A stretch of DNA of 64,000 nt from Mytilisepta virgata (GCA_028015205.1 CM051514.1:47012150-47076149); one strand, 5' to 3'; positions 1 through 11,769 are shown, numbered from the stretch's first letter. Made by a program: numbers and translations. The notes: generated by a model from the sequence alone, not told the origin.

Positions 1-640
1 TGTTTTTTTGTTTTTTTTTTTTTGGTGACCTAAACTGAGAGGGCACGTGCCCCCTCTGCCCCAGGTAAATCCGCAACTGAAATAGAACAAGTTAGAAACA
101 TATTTTCATGAAATTTAAAGGTTATACATAACAGTGCAGTATGTACATACAATATACCAATACATGATAGAAAAGAAAAAAGTACAAAATCGGACTACAA
201 AGAACGAAATCCGCCAAACAACCCCGCCAACTTCTTGAGAAAACGGAACTTTTCATTGGTTGTCAACGGTAACAATTACAATGACACATTTTCCAAAAAC
301 GCGACTCAAACCAAGAATTTACATTTCACAGATAGAGAGTTTTGATATTTCGATTGAAAAACAAATATACGTCCTATACAAACCTTGAAATTTACAAATT
401 AATTTAGAATGGAGAAATTTAATTGAACAAATAAAGAAATATCATTTCACAAATTAAGAAATGTAGACTTTCATGTAACAAACGAAGAAAATACGTTAAC
501 AAATTAAGAAATTGGATTTACACATTAAGAAGTTACATTTCAAAAATCAATAAATGTTGAAATTCATGTAACTGATGGAAAAATACATGGAACAAATTAA
601 GAAATTACATTTCACAAATGAAGAAATGTATAATTATGGC
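1..640. repeat. Repeat end plus degenerate AAATTAAGAAAT-type repeats
   Basis: The first 25 bases are a T-run, followed by a short GC-rich block with the self-complementary GGGCACGTGCCCC. This resembles the edge of an interspersed repeat cut by the window. From about 395 to 635 the words AAATTAAGAAAT, ACATTTCACAAAT and GAAATG recur at irregular 25-50 base spacing, which looks like an old, decayed tandem array. No coding frame is supported. Confidence 0.4.
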
Positions 641-1900
641 GGATATTCCCTTCCATATTATACATTTATTATATTGATATATTGAGTATTCTGTTGGAAG
701 AAAGTAAAACATTCAAGCATATCGCAATATGAGTATAATTTCCAACAATGTTAACTAACACCATACATATCTGATATTGAAAAGCTAAAAAACGTTAGTT
801 AATTTCATACTGAATCGTTAAAAAGTAGACCTTTGTTCACTTTCTCATTCAGATGTATCATTTTCTCTCAGTACAGAGTACAGTGGTCCTACACATTTAT
901 TACGTTCTACTTTTCATATGATAGGACAATATTAATGTCCTTGGGAAAAAGAAACGTGTTATTGGGTGTTATACAAGAAATGATGTTTTACATAATATAT
1001 ATATGTTATGTATAAATACAAAAAACCAATCTACATCACATGTAACACATATCATTGCTCTTTATGTATACATAATAGAACCAGAATATTGCAAACACAA
1101 TAAGTGGTTCTTGCCGGTTTTTACAGGGCCTTTCGGTGTTATAAAAACTTTGTTACGACTCCTATAAGAGATTTCCGCCTTCATGAAAATCCATTGGTTT
1201 AAGGTTGTACGGTAACGCATGCTTAATTTGTAACTTGTACGATGTTTTTTTTTATTCTTCACTCGAAAACTAAGAATATCAGGAAAATACAAAACAAACT
1301 ATTTACGTTGCAGTAATACGTATAGTAATTTCGTGGTATTTATACTATGGCCCTTGAAGTCCGACGGTATAAATATGTCAATTCAATACAGACGGGCTCC
1401 AAAATGTGCGGAAAAAACTGGGAACAGCTTAACAAAGCTATTTGAAGATTTTTCATATGATCAATTAAAAAATAAAATCTTAAGACTGTCCTCTATGACA
1501 TGACTATAACTATGAATGGATAACATAACCAGATGGTCTTGTTTTGTTGTCCTAACAGGACTCTTAACTTTTTGACAAATTTTGCGATATATCCTAACTC
1601 GATACCGTTTGACTAAGATACATGTATGTCTTTATACCATAATACGATAGGTCTTAGTCATAAGATGTCTGCGTTAACTTGAGCCCAGGACTGAAAAATC
1701 AAATAGTTAAGAATTTTGAAAATGAAATAAAACCAGTTCTCATTGCTGCCGACAAATAATTTATTCAACGACCCAAAATTGCTTCTTACCCTTCTCTTAC
1801 TTATTAAATTATTTGTTTTTCATTTGGCGATCTGTTAGGCTTCAGTTTAGCTTACTCTTAACAACAACGCACATCTACATGATCTATACATCTATAGATT
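641..1900. other. AT-rich intergenic stretch, nothing recognised
   Basis: Open frames at 833-1015 and 1062-1292 are short, low in complexity and lack splice signals or family resemblance. I see no RNA gene and no clear repeat here. Confidence 0.5.
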
Positions 1901-1901
1901 C

Positions 1902-2590
1902 TGTCAAAATCATGCCCACGTATCTCTCTAAATACATAACAATTGGTTATCGTCAAAGTTTTATAATATGTACAATAATTTTAAAATTTGTTTGTTTTGT
2001 TTGTTTAGTTGGAGTTTTACGCCATTTTCAGCACATTTGGCTATTTCGCGGCGGCCAGTTTTTATTGGTGGAGGAAACCGGAGTACCGGGAGAGAACCAC
2101 CGACCTTCGGAAGGAAAATTGGCAATCCTTGTCAATTTAGATCGGAGCGAACACACCCCGCCACAGGTGAGATTCGAACTCACACCTCAGTGTTGACAGG
2201 CTAGTGATCATTAGTAGTCATGACGAACTACCTAGACCACTCGGCCGCGGAGGCCCCCTTTTTAAAATTTGGGAAATGTGATTCGATGAAATATTTCCCA
2301 TTTCATGTTTATAGATACAAACAATTATGGTTGAAAATGCTGTTCCGAACTAATATTGGCTATGGATAAGATTGAAAATTAATTCAGAGTGGATTTTTCC
2401 ACAATCCTCGTATTTAATTAACTAGAATTAAACAATCACAGCAAGGAAATACTGTTACAGCGAATCACATTCTTGAATTTTTTAAATAAAATATAATAAT
2501 GAGAATATTCAACATTTATCAATTGTTGTATATGCGAAGATAAGCAGGCGTGAATAAGTTTGTTTAAAGCTGTAATAATTTTTCCTGGAC
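1902..2590 (+). repeat. Copy A of a dispersed ~430-bp repeat (split by a SINE)
   Basis: The bases either side of the SINE at 1987-2259 match, in order and with moderate divergence, the sequence at 29815-30690. Shared landmarks are ATCA(T/C)GCCCAC..TATCTCT, AATTTGGG(G)AATGT.ATTCGATGAAA, TGTTCCGAA, AATTA(A/G)TTCAGAGTG, ACAGTGAATCACATTC-like and TAAGCAGGCGTGA. The two copies run in the same direction. Copy A is interrupted by a SINE and copy B by a foldback element, so both insertions came after the copies separated. The element type is unknown; I see no coding potential or clear termini. Confidence 0.6.
1987..2259 (-). mobile_element. tRNA-derived SINE (near full length)
   Basis: Read on the minus strand, it starts with a type-II (Leu/Ser-like) tRNA-related head. 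It has an A-box-like GCGGCCGAGTGGTCTAGG, then a spacer, then a B-box-like GAGTTCGAATCTC. A tRNA-unrelated body follows with GGTCGGTGGTTCTCTC, TCCTCCACCAATAAAAACTG and GGCCGCCGC. The 3' tail has repeated AAAC units. The body is shared with the copy at 6648-6845. Frames at 1813-2204 are translations of this element and not genes. The central part may be one of the deeply conserved animal SINE domains, but I cannot assign which from sequence alone. Confidence 0.8.
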
Positions 2591-2599
2591 ATGTCTTGT

Positions 2600-3090
2600 T
2601 TTATTTCCAAGTACATAATTTTTGTAATTAGAAATTTCCTTTTTGATATGGGAATATGTAAAGGCGGAGCCACATTTACGTTTATGTTATTGAAATTTTT
2701 TGGTGCAAATTGTATAATCATATTGTTTGTGATACGGCAATTTTAATTCGTTGCATTGAAATAACTAACACGCTGCTGTACTAGAACTTTTTTTACAATT
2801 CGTGAAAACATTGACACATTACAGCCAAGAAAGAAAATCTCATACAATTACCACTAAATGTCCAGTGTCTTTTGTTGCAATTCTACACAGTAATAATGTG
2901 GTTCAACACGAACAAATTTCAACAATTTGTTTGCAATAGCGAAAGCTCAAATGTTGGTTTTGTCATATTTTCTTGAAGATGAAATGAAGGGCCAAGTCAA
3001 AACGCTTTTAACATTTTTTTCTGCAATAAACATGAATTGTTGGCTAACAAATACTCCGTGGTGTCGTAAATTCCATAGTTTATGTTCTGT
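2600..3090. other. AT-rich intergenic stretch, nothing recognised
   Basis: No conserved reading frame or repeat was detected by eye. The open frame at 2927-3235 runs into the dispersed repeat that follows and is not supported as a gene. Confidence 0.45.
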
Positions 3091-3097
3091 TTTTGAC

Positions 3098-3200
3098 GAT
3101 ATCGACAAAAGAATACCAAATAGACAAAACTATGGAACAAGACAAAGTCACGAGAATGGAACACAACAAACGCCACAAGGATATACATATATAACTAACA
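3098..3200 (+). repeat. Dispersed repeat, AAAGAATACC family (short copy)
   Basis: It contains ATATCGACAAAAGAATACC, then AGACAAAGTCACGAGAATGG, then AACACAACAAACG and a GGATATA..TATAACTAA end. The same ordered words occur at 43905-44105 and 55383-55530, all on the plus strand. This copy is the shortest and most degraded. Confidence 0.65.
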
Positions 3201-3867
3201 GAATTAAAAACAGACTGTTATCGTATATTTATTGAAAAAGAGATGAAATTGACAGATATACCTTATATGAAAATGAAAGAATATGAGGTAAACATGAATG
3301 AGGCAACGATGGTACCATAGTACAGGCCGACGGTGTAAAATGAGTGCCACGGTGAATATCTTAGACTTTTCAAAATTAAAATAGTTCCAGAAACAAGGGC
3401 GTAAAAACATTAGCATAGTAATTAAATGGTTCAAGAAAAAGGGCGTACAAAATTAGTAAAATAGTAACCGCAAAACCATAGAAAAAACACAAAATTCCAT
3501 CTTTTTGTAAAGAAATACCAATGCTGTGATACTGCATCTAATTTTTATTTGGTCTTGTTTTCTAAAATATTTTACATGGCAATAAATTTTCAAATTACTA
3601 TTTATCTCAATTAAAATTGCTTATTACATGATTAATTTTACATAAACATTCTTATTTGTTTTTTTTACCACAGATATAATAAATTTATTGTCATCCTGTC
3701 ATGTGTTCTTCCTAACATGCAAAAAATTGATCATGACAAACATATATGCGTGCATGCAAACTTGAACTTACCAATCAAATTTGCACGTTTCTAAGTGGTT
3801 TTCCTAATTTTGACTAAAAAAATCATCTTTCCTCGTTTGTTGTTTTCTTGTCATGTGTAACCTCTTG

Positions 3868-3946
3868 TATTTAAACCTGTCTCCAAAACAGTCACTGGCA
3901 GAATATCATAATCATTGGAAATTAACGGATATAAGAAGTGGTAAGT
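3868..3946 (+). promoter_or_regulatory. Candidate promoter and non-coding first exon of the secreted-peptide gene
   Basis: A TATA-like TATTTAAA at 3868-3875 is followed 20-30 bases later by an initiator-like TCACT/GGCAGA region. A strong donor, AGTG|GTAAGT, sits at the exon-intron border 3940/3941. The coding exon of the downstream gene is preceded immediately by an acceptor (TACGCAG, ending at 5327) three bases before its ATG. That implies a 5' untranslated exon exists upstream; this stretch is the best candidate I can see. It is inference from signals only. Confidence 0.3.
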
Positions 3947-4149
3947 TTAAAGTTAGAAAATTCTCACCAATGTTTGTTCCATATAATTGTAATAATTAAT
4001 TGAACTTGTTTATCTCATAACTCGTGATATGTGAAAGTAATCTGTTGGTCACAAGATACTAATTTATTTACTACTGATATCTCAAAATTCTGTTATCTCG
4101 AATTATTTTTGAAAGTCCCATGACTTTGAATTAGGAGATTCGACCATTC

Positions 4150-4377
4150 TTAGTGAGCAACCATTTGATTATTGAAGGCATGGTAGTGATTTTTAATTGA
4201 ATTCTCATTTTGTTTTCTTCTCGGCATCTAGGAGAATGTAACATATACAACTATTTTATCCCTATATATCGGTATATTCCGTGGGTCCCGCCTGTTTTTT
4301 TTATAACATTGTGGAAAGTACCTTTCAAATTCCCTGCTTGTACATCCAGTCTCAAAAATTAAGTGGTTGCTCTCTTA
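4150..4377. mobile_element. Small inverted-repeat element, GAGCAACCA termini (diverged copy)
   Basis: The ends GTGAGCAACCATTT (about 4152) and AGTGGTTGCTCTCT (about 4361) are inverted copies of each other. They match the termini of the better preserved element at 44172-44455. The interior is AT-rich with no coding capacity, so this looks like a non-autonomous (MITE-like) element. It would lie inside the proposed 5' untranslated intron of the secreted-peptide gene. Confidence 0.5.
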
Positions 4378-5320
4378 AATGGAATATTGTTGTTATTCTT
4401 CTTACTTTTTTATTATCTTTATTTACGTCGCTTTCTGCATTTTTGTCTTTTTTTATTGTTATTTTTTATCTATTTTGTGATTTATTTTATTTATTTCATG
4501 TATTGTATCATCTGTTTCCTCCATGGATAATAGCCTATGTTTTGTATTGCACAGAAAATCTTATGGTTCCGTCAAAATACTTTGATTTTTTTTATTTGAA
4601 TTTTTATAAACAAAAAATCGTTATTCTTTAGAATTCGAGTTGTCTTTCTTTGGTCCGTGATTAAAATAAATATCTTTCACCGAGCTAGGGTTTTAAGTTT
4701 ATATCAAATATCCTATAATATCTGCGTATTTATCCAATTATCAGATTTTGATTTCAGTACTAAAAACTTTAGTGCATGGTTGTGTAAGAGAGAATCGGTT
4801 AAATTTGCACATTTGATGAATTACCGAAATCGAAAAAAAAAAAAAAACAAAACAAAACAAGACGGTTTTACTCAGTTCTGATTGACTGAATATCCACATT
4901 TTTTAGTTAGTTAATTAGTTTTTCCCGGAGACACCCTCTATTTCCCGAGGCGATAAAACCAGAAAAATACTAAAAAAATATTTTACTCCTAGTAAATAGC
5001 TTCGGGACTTTAAACTCTAGTACACGGCACTGAGTATTTTTTAAAAATAGTGATTTTATTCGTCATTTAATTTAATTTAATATAGGGTATTATATAAGTA
5101 TTGGATGTATGTCCGAAGGCGTTAGGTCGATATGGGTATATCCAATCCAATCATGATGTGCTCTGAAAAATACAAAATATAGCTTTTAATAATTTAGAAG
5201 GTGGGTCTTTCAAAAACTTCACATTGTACAAGGATAAAATATGATACATTTTATGGCATCATGATATAAAATAACATATCACATTTAAATGTAAATAATT
5301 CTTTATATATATTTGTTATA
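4378..5320. other. AT-rich stretch, probable intron
   Basis: The open frame at 4281-4631 is a hydrophobic low-complexity translation of T-rich DNA and is not convincing. If the first exon at about 3940 is right, all of this is intron of the secreted-peptide gene. Confidence 0.35.
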
Positions 5321-5329
5321 TACGCAGCC

Positions 5330-5944
5330 ATGTTGAGGAAATTATTGCTGACTGTTTTAGTTTTGTTGGTGGTCCTGTACAGTGCAGCTGCATTTAGGTA
5401 TTATGGTGGAGGTAAGATCCCATTTATTTTTTGGAGATCAGTTGATAAACCTTCAAGGCATGATTAAAAGAGTATAATAATTTGTGTCTATCAGAATTTG
5501 TTTAAAAAAAAGAAACGATATTAATCGTAAGATTTCCATCAACGGCGCAGGGCAGCATCATTATATTGTGACCTACAAGTGTGTAGCAATGGGAAAACGG
5601 ACACCTGTTAAACTGTCTGAACATTCAGGCTCCGATTACATTAAAAAACACTAAAATGTCCATGCATAATGAATGTACTTGTAACCCGGCTCAATTTTGG
5701 TTCCGGCTTACATCTTTGCGATGTATATATATTTTTACGCATTTATTTCAGGCCCTATAGTTATCCCTCATAGACTCATAAAGTGGTGGTCATATTATAT
5801 GACAATAAATTTTTGATATTTAAAACATTTATTTCAGGTTCAATTTTTTACCCCAGACCAATACCTTACGGTGGTGGGCCATTTTATGGAGGGTACCGAT
5901 ACGGAGATGACAATGGCGGATGGGACAACGGATGGAATACGTAA
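5330..5944 (+). CDS. Small secreted Gly/Tyr/Trp-rich peptide (62 aa, two coding exons)
   Basis: The coding exons are 5330-5411 and 5838-5944, joined by a phase-1 intron with donor GG|GTAAGA and acceptor TTTCAG|GT. The ATG has a CC before it and is preceded directly by an acceptor-like CAG at 5325-5327. Translation gives a signal peptide (MLRK followed by about 15 hydrophobic residues, ending SAAA) over residues 1-21. A mature chain of about 41 residues follows, rich in Gly, Tyr, Pro, Asp and Trp, with YYGGG, PYGGG, FYGGYRYG and GGWDNGW. It has no cysteines, so it is not a disulphide-rich toxin or defensin. A polyadenylation-type ATTAAA lies 25 bases after the stop (5969-5974). Short secreted Gly/Tyr-rich chains are typical of mollusc mantle and shell-matrix proteins and of some antimicrobial or adhesive peptides; which applies here is unknown. 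The gene structure is well supported by intact reading across the splice, and the function is inference. Confidence 0.75.
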
Positions 5945-5949
5945 AATTT

Positions 5950-6234
5950 CAAACAGACAAAACCTGTTATTAAACTTATTATGATGAACAAATTTGTTTG
6001 TTTTGTTTTGTGTTTGTTTTGTTTTTTTAACCTAACTTTCAAATTTCAAATTGAGAATGCAATATTGTTCGCAGATATTTCAGACTAATAGCCCTGGTTG
6101 AGATCTTTTCTTCATTATCAAATATTTTCCTGTGATTTCCAAATACTGTAATAGTAGAATAAGATATTGGAATGATTTTGATCAGAAATAAAATTCAAAA
6201 CAAGTGATCTCTAGAAAGGTTAACATATATATAA
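5950..6234. other. 3' flank of the secreted-peptide gene
   Basis: It contains a candidate polyadenylation hexamer ATTAAA at 5969-5974, then a TTTGTTTTGTTTTG run. No other feature was seen. Confidence 0.4.
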
Positions 6235-6600
6235 TAACTTTATTTGAAATGCAAAATTATATCCCGAAGGATTGACAGCATTATTAAACATTTAACATAA
6301 CATATATACGAAGTAAAATAGAAATCAATAAAATTTGGAAACAAAAACATATATAATGCAATTATAGGGCACTATGGACTTATTTATAAATGTAGTAACA
6401 AACCGCATAAGATCAATAGAAGATAAAATGAGTTTATAGTTTTTTAAAAGGTGGATAATTATTTAAATGTTGAAGTATTTCAATGATATTATTGAAGCAA
6501 TCCTGTCTTAACTGGTTATATTTTGGACAATTGAAGAATACAATATATTTCATCTTCTATCTCATTTAAATGAAATTTTTGAAATATACTGCTTTCTCTT
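6235..6600 (-). pseudogene. Non-LTR retrotransposon (LINE) 3' fragment, decayed
   Basis: On the minus strand a broken frame reads NEIEDEIYCILQL, followed by PVKTGLLQ. This resembles the EIEDE-x-HF-x-L-x-C segment that follows the reverse transcriptase domain in many LINEs. Several stops interrupt it. The lower-coordinate end carries an ATTATA(T/C)CCC..GG(A/G)TTGA block shared with the LINE tails at 15138-15255 and 23565-23935. It is a 5'-truncated dead copy. Confidence 0.55.
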
Positions 6601-6647
6601 TTTTTAAAATTGATGTTTTTTTATATACTGCCATCTTTCAATTTCTG

Positions 6648-6845
6648 ATAGGTTTTGAGTTCGAATCTCACATGTGGCGTGGTGTGTTCGACTCCGATCT
6701 TAATTGACAAGTGTTGCCAATTTTTCTATCGAAGGTCGGTGGTTCTCTCCGGATACTCCGTCTTCCTCCACCAATAAAAACTGGCCGCCGCAAAATAGAC
6801 AAATGCGCTGAAAACGGCGTTAAACCCCAACTAAACAAACAATCA
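6648..6845 (+). mobile_element. tRNA-derived SINE, 5'-truncated copy
   Basis: It begins at the B-box (GAGTTCGAATCTCAC) and continues through the same body as the SINE at 1987-2259, including GGTCGGTGGTTCTCTC, CCTCCACCAATAAAAACTG and GCCGCCGCAAAATAG. It ends in AACTAAACAAACAA. The A-box half is missing. The frame at 6711-6893 is a translation of this element and not a gene. Confidence 0.8.
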
Positions 6846-6849
6846 ATTT

Positions 6850-7650
6850 CAAAGTGGTCACTAACTCATCTTTATAAAATTTTACCTATTTAGGCCCTGA
6901 CCATAAATTCCGCAAAGAAAAAGAGAAAAAAATCATACGTAATTTAGACATCAGAGAAAAAATGCTCTGGTTGATACTTTATAACGAGGTCTGGTACTCA
7001 TAGCTGCAGATTTAATCAGAAATACGGCTCCTTTATAAGGTTTAATGGCATATCGTTATGAAAATTTACTGAATTCGGCAGCGTTTGTCAGAGGCCAATA
7101 TAGAATTATATAGAGTCATTTTCACAGAATTACATTGGTTTTTGTGTCCGCATACTCTGATATGATTTTAAGGTACATAGATTTTATTTTATTTATTAAC
7201 AAGGTGTGTGCTCTTTGAATTATAAGGTCCGCTAAGAAATTGGAACCTGTCTATTACAACTGTTATTCTTAGTTACAAGATGCTTGTGACAATTACAGAT
7301 TTTCTTTAACGCATTTGATAATTTGAGAAATATTTAAACTTTATGACAGAAGCAATACGACCTAAAAAGGGAAGGAACTTATATTAGCTTTATTAAGCTA
7401 TAGTAAATAAGTCGTCTTTATTTCATCTTCCTGTAATGTTTTCATTACAAACTGCTCATAAACTAAGTTAAAGATAAATAAATATATATATAGTGAATGA
7501 TAAGGTTCCCAATAATTGAAATACATAGTGTACGGAAAACGTGGTGATTATAATATTTAACTAGAAATTGGTGCCATCAGAAACGATGTCAATCCCGGCA
7601 CTGCACAAGTAAAAAACAATTAACAGTGAAAAATTGGCAATTTAACAATT
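6850..7650. other. AT-rich intergenic stretch, nothing recognised
   Basis: No frame, RNA or repeat could be supported here apart from scattered A/T runs. Confidence 0.45.
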
Positions 7651-7654
7651 TCAG

Positions 7655-8155
7655 TCTGAAAATTGGAACCCTGAATCAAATTTCAAAATTGAAAACCTTA
7701 TTGCATATCTAAACATAGTGAAGAACAATATTATACACAAATAAAAAAAAGGCACAAGCCTAAATTCACTATTTCCGAAATACAAGTCCAGCGGGCCTCA
7801 AGTTGTCAAAATCTAAGTTATTGCGCATCCACATACAGTATGCGACAATATTGTATAGAAATTAAAAGCATAAAATGAAAAATTAATAAGCAGTTTAGTT
7901 TAAATTTCCAAGTTTCGAAATTCGACTCCTGTAGGCCCCTATTTTTGAAAATCAAAATTCTAAAACCTTATTGCGCAACTACATATAGTATGTGACAATA
8001 TGCTATAGAAATTAAATGCATGACATGAAAAATGAATGAGGAGTTTAGGTCACAAGCTTAAATTCCAATTTTCGAAATTGGACCCCTGTTATCTAACGGA
8101 CGGACAAAAGGACTTACGGACAGACGGACAAATGGACGGACAGATGGACCGAAAT
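7655..8155 (+). repeat. Three diverged ~150-bp tandem units ending in a GGAC(A/G) simple repeat
   Basis: Three blocks starting near 7691, 7809 and 7965 share TTATTGC(G/A)(C/T)A, ACATA(C/T)AGTATG(C/T)GACAATAT and ATAGAAATTAAA.GCAT. Each is followed by a TTCGAAAT(T/A)-type stretch and a short C-rich CCCCTGT/GGGCCT word. The block ends in a GGACGGACAAA/GGACAGAC simple repeat at about 8097-8152. This arrangement (diverged units plus a GGAC tail) looks like one end of an interspersed element. Confidence 0.6.
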
Positions 8156-9926
8156 AAATTCGAAGTGCGGGGATAATTACGCAGAAATACATTTAATTAG
8201 TAAAATACTAACCACAGAATAGAGATATATATTATCAATCCATTCGAATATCTCGGTTCAATAAGGCCCAGTAAAAGACGCATTTTAAAAGGGTGATATA
8301 CAATGTACAAGAAACTAAAACATGTAATAAGGAAACAAACAAAAAACCAAAAAAAAAAAAAAAACAAAAAGTTCAAGTTTACAATTAAAAACAGAAAAAT
8401 CCTTCTTGCTATCCTTAGATTGGTGTTATTGGTGTTATACATTTTGGGAATCGATTACACGTATGATAACCAGGGCCAATACCTAAGACATATCTTGAAA
8501 TGGTCCAAAGGGAGATATTTTAGTCCTATAAATGTCATTCAAATATGTAAGTTATGATAGGACCACAAAATACTTTTTAAGACCTTATCCCCTATTTTGT
8601 GTTCCAATCAAAGAAGTATCCTTTTTTGCTATATTTTGTATTAAAACGGGAAACTTTTTCGTATCAATTTTTAGCTGATTAGACGGTAAAGACACGTACA
8701 GATGAACGAAAAATAATTTTGAGTTACCTCCCTTATCACATCATACAATAAAAATATTTTTCAAGCCATCCCGAATTTTAAAAATTATATCAAAGGCTAC
8801 AAATTCATGTGTTCAGTTATAGCAGACATAGTTCTCATAGTCTGGTTAAACTGAACGGACACCTGCTCTTGTCCAAATAAAGTTACTGCATTTTTCATCA
8901 TATGAGGACAAATGGCTGACCATTGTGTTTTACGTACAGTAAATACCATTTACAGATTGCTTTAGCATGAAAAAGTCATTTATTTGTCACTTCACCTTTA
9001 TTAGATAAAAATATAAATTATGATAACACTGTATTCTTCTGTGTCAATGCCTCGTCACGAATTAAGGTTGTATATTTATAAAAAGTGGGCGTTTCCAGTC
9101 TACCGCCCACTTAACAAGAAATTAATTTATCAGATTCATAATTTTCATCCTCTCTGGATGAGTAGGGACACCCCATAAAACATCATTGTTCGACCATCAT
9201 AGATTCTTATAAATTGTGAACACAGTTTTGAAGATAGACTAAATAAATACCCGGATATCATGTATGATATAAATTATATCTCGGCTAATTATAGAATTGT
9301 TCATCATGAAGCCAACATTGCTTTCAGATAAACCGTGTCATGATAAAGGATATGTTAGAATTTTTTTAAACAACCTTTTGCTAGTGGGGATGCAAAGATG
9401 AAATTTATATAAAAAAAAACAACATGTATGAAATCTAGAATGCGGTGAACAGACATATATACATGACAGAGGTATCGTCTATAATTTCTCTTCATACATG
9501 GAAATCAAATCGTAGTTTCTAAAATACTGTTTCTAGTTAGTAAGATATTTTTAACGGTTACAGAAGGATTTATTCCCCATTTTACTCACTACTGTTCTGC
9601 CGATACTTATACAGAACTGCTTTTGTCCTTTTTTGTTTAGCTTTTCATTTAAGTCTGCACGAAGGGTTTTGAATTTTCGGCCTTATGAATATAGCCGAGA
9701 GAATAATACAATATATATTGAAATGCGTATATATATAATGAACTAAAAATGTTACCATGGTTACCACAGAATGCTATTTTTGCTACTGACTAGATGCTGC
9801 TGAAGTCAGGTCCTGTAGGGTACTGATCACTATATAGCTTAGTCGGTTAGTCCGTACGGGCCATGATAATCCTGATACATAAAAATCTATTGTTAATCAA
9901 TGCTGTCAAAGGTTTAAATTCAAGTT
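8156..9926. other. Intergenic stretch, no supported gene
   Basis: Opposed frames at 8197-8442 and 8303-8557 arise from an A-rich run (AAACAAACAAAAAACC) and are not supported. The rest is AT-rich with no recognised family. Confidence 0.45.
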
Positions 9927-9930
9927 TTAA

Positions 9931-10321
9931 GGATGCTAGCTGGTCATGTTTTGGTGTCTTTTTGTCAGATTTTCGGAATCCTCGGGTTTTATCCATTTCT
10001 TAAACATTAAATTTTTTGCCCATGAACCCTCACTTTTTCTTTTATAATTCAATCATATATACCTTAATATGGTATTTGACAAAATTTTATAAAATCCGTT
10101 TTATTTTTTCATAGATCTTTCAGAGATAGAGTTGTCAATGCGAAGACAATGAAAAATCCAGAGAAAACCCATTTCCTGCAAATTTCATGGTCGTATAGCT
10201 CTAAAATGAGCACATGAACCTGTATTTTTTTCTTGCTTATTTGTTTACTATTCACATGTTCTCTCAAACTAAAACATCTATTTCAAATCCTATTTATTTC
10301 CTATTAGACCAGCGATCATCC
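9931..10321 (+). mobile_element. 391-bp TTAA-flanked MITE, copy 1
   Basis: The element is bounded on both sides by TTAA (9927-9930 and 10322-10325). It has imperfect terminal inverted repeats, GGATGCTAGCTGGTC at the left and GACCAGCGATCATCC at the right. A second copy of exactly the same length lies inverted at 27896-28286. No transposase is encoded. TTAA flanks are the known target duplication of piggyBac-type transposons, but the GGATG terminus is not the classic piggyBac end, so family assignment stays open. Confidence 0.8.
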
Positions 10322-10325
10322 TTAA

Positions 10326-11555
10326 AACTAAAATGAAGTTTAAATTCTGATTCTGAACTTTTTACAGAAGTTGGAGACTTTATAGAACATTTACATAGAA
10401 CTGCGAAAATGAGTTACATGTCGGCCAAAGGTTCTAATATATTTTTTAATGATTCATACACTGTACGTGTTGTAGTGTTGGACGTGTATTTCTTATGAAA
10501 ATAAATTTATCAACATTATATAATTTAGAAATATTTTGAAACTTAAGAGTTTATCTCTCATGTACAGCTCTGTCCGTAGATAGGTTTTGTTCTTACCCAA
10601 CCTTATCATTTTTGTATTTGAATCTCGTTTTTGTGCTCTTTATGTTACTGTCAAACCTGTGTGCCCTTTATGAACAGGTGTCCTTTCTACTGAGGTTATT
10701 TTTACAAGCTTAGTACATGACATAGACATTTTCACAGTGTCATTTATATATAGACATTGATTGGCTATTTATAGGTGCCCTGTAAAGCAGGGTTGACTTT
10801 ATTTAAGTTCTGTCCATTGGATAGGTTGATAATTATTGACCTTTATTGTTATATGTTTAATTGTTTATTGAATCTATGGACAACGATTTGAGTTGTTGTT
10901 AATTTTCCAAATTTTTTGCCTACAACACTGGTTATGAGATGCAATTTGTTGACAATTCCACACACAACGCTCCAAAATTAATATCAGAGTATTTTATTTT
11001 ATTTGGAATATATTCTTTAAGAGTATTACCCCGTGAACAACTACCTTTGTTGCAAGTATTTCTGTGATGACCATGAGACTGATAGACTTTAAAATTTTAC
11101 TGTGAGTCATGAAGTTTAGATTTTTTAAACCAAGAGCGTTCGGCTTCCTTAGATACATATAGATCTGTCTTGTGATTGCTTGGAGCTACCTTTTTGGTAC
11201 AAACCTTTGCATTCAGATCTACTCAGATTGCATTTTTTATCGTCGAACAATGCTGTTGAGACATAATTTGGTGAAATTTGCAATGTGTCTAAAATACAAT
11301 CAGACATTTCTACCACCAAGTTTTTTTAACCGACGTGGACATAAGTATATTCCCCGCACTTAATGTAAATCAATAGCAGTTAGAAGCCGCCGTACTGGTT
11401 ATCATCGTATGGAGTATAAAATAATAAGCAAAACTAACTCCTTTTCTCTTTTTTTATCAAATCAGTGGCTTTGGCCACTTTTACAACTCCTAGTTCTGAT
11501 CGGAACACTGGAATCAGCGCTTCGTAACTTCGACTATGGTCATGGGGAACTCGTG
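10326..11555. other. Intergenic stretch, no supported gene
   Basis: There are fragments of ordinary AT-rich DNA. The frame at 11172-11363 has no family resemblance and no splice context. Nothing else was recognised. Confidence 0.45.
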
Positions 11556-11559
11556 GTTG

Positions 11560-11762
11560 TGTTTTACACATATATTTTGTAACTATACAGACATGTCTCA
11601 TAATTTATCGTGTCTGTGTTTTAAAACTACATTTTGTAACTACAGAGACATGTCTCATAATTTATCGTGTCTGTGTTTTAAAACTACATTTTGTAACTAC
11701 AGAGACATGTCTCATAATTTATCGTGTCTGTGTTTTAAAACTACATTTTGTAACTACAGAGA
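11560..11762 (+). repeat. 57-bp tandem repeat, about 3.5 copies
   Basis: The unit runs from AACTACAGAGACATGTCTCA through TTTATCGTGTCTGTGTTTTAA. Unit starts at 11581, 11638 and 11695 are exactly 57 bases apart and nearly identical. Because 57 is a multiple of 3 the array stays open and gives a 19-residue repeated peptide in the frame at 11536-11802; this is a by-product of the repeat. Each unit holds the palindrome ACATGT. Confidence 0.9.
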
Positions 11763-11769
11763 TAAAATT

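Noticed and set aside
1813..2204. 127-residue protein
   Set aside because: It reads through the antisense strand of a tRNA-derived SINE.
2160..2259. Functional tRNA gene (Leu/Ser type) on the minus strand
   Set aside because: A- and B-box-like words are present, but the acceptor stem does not close and a SINE body follows directly.
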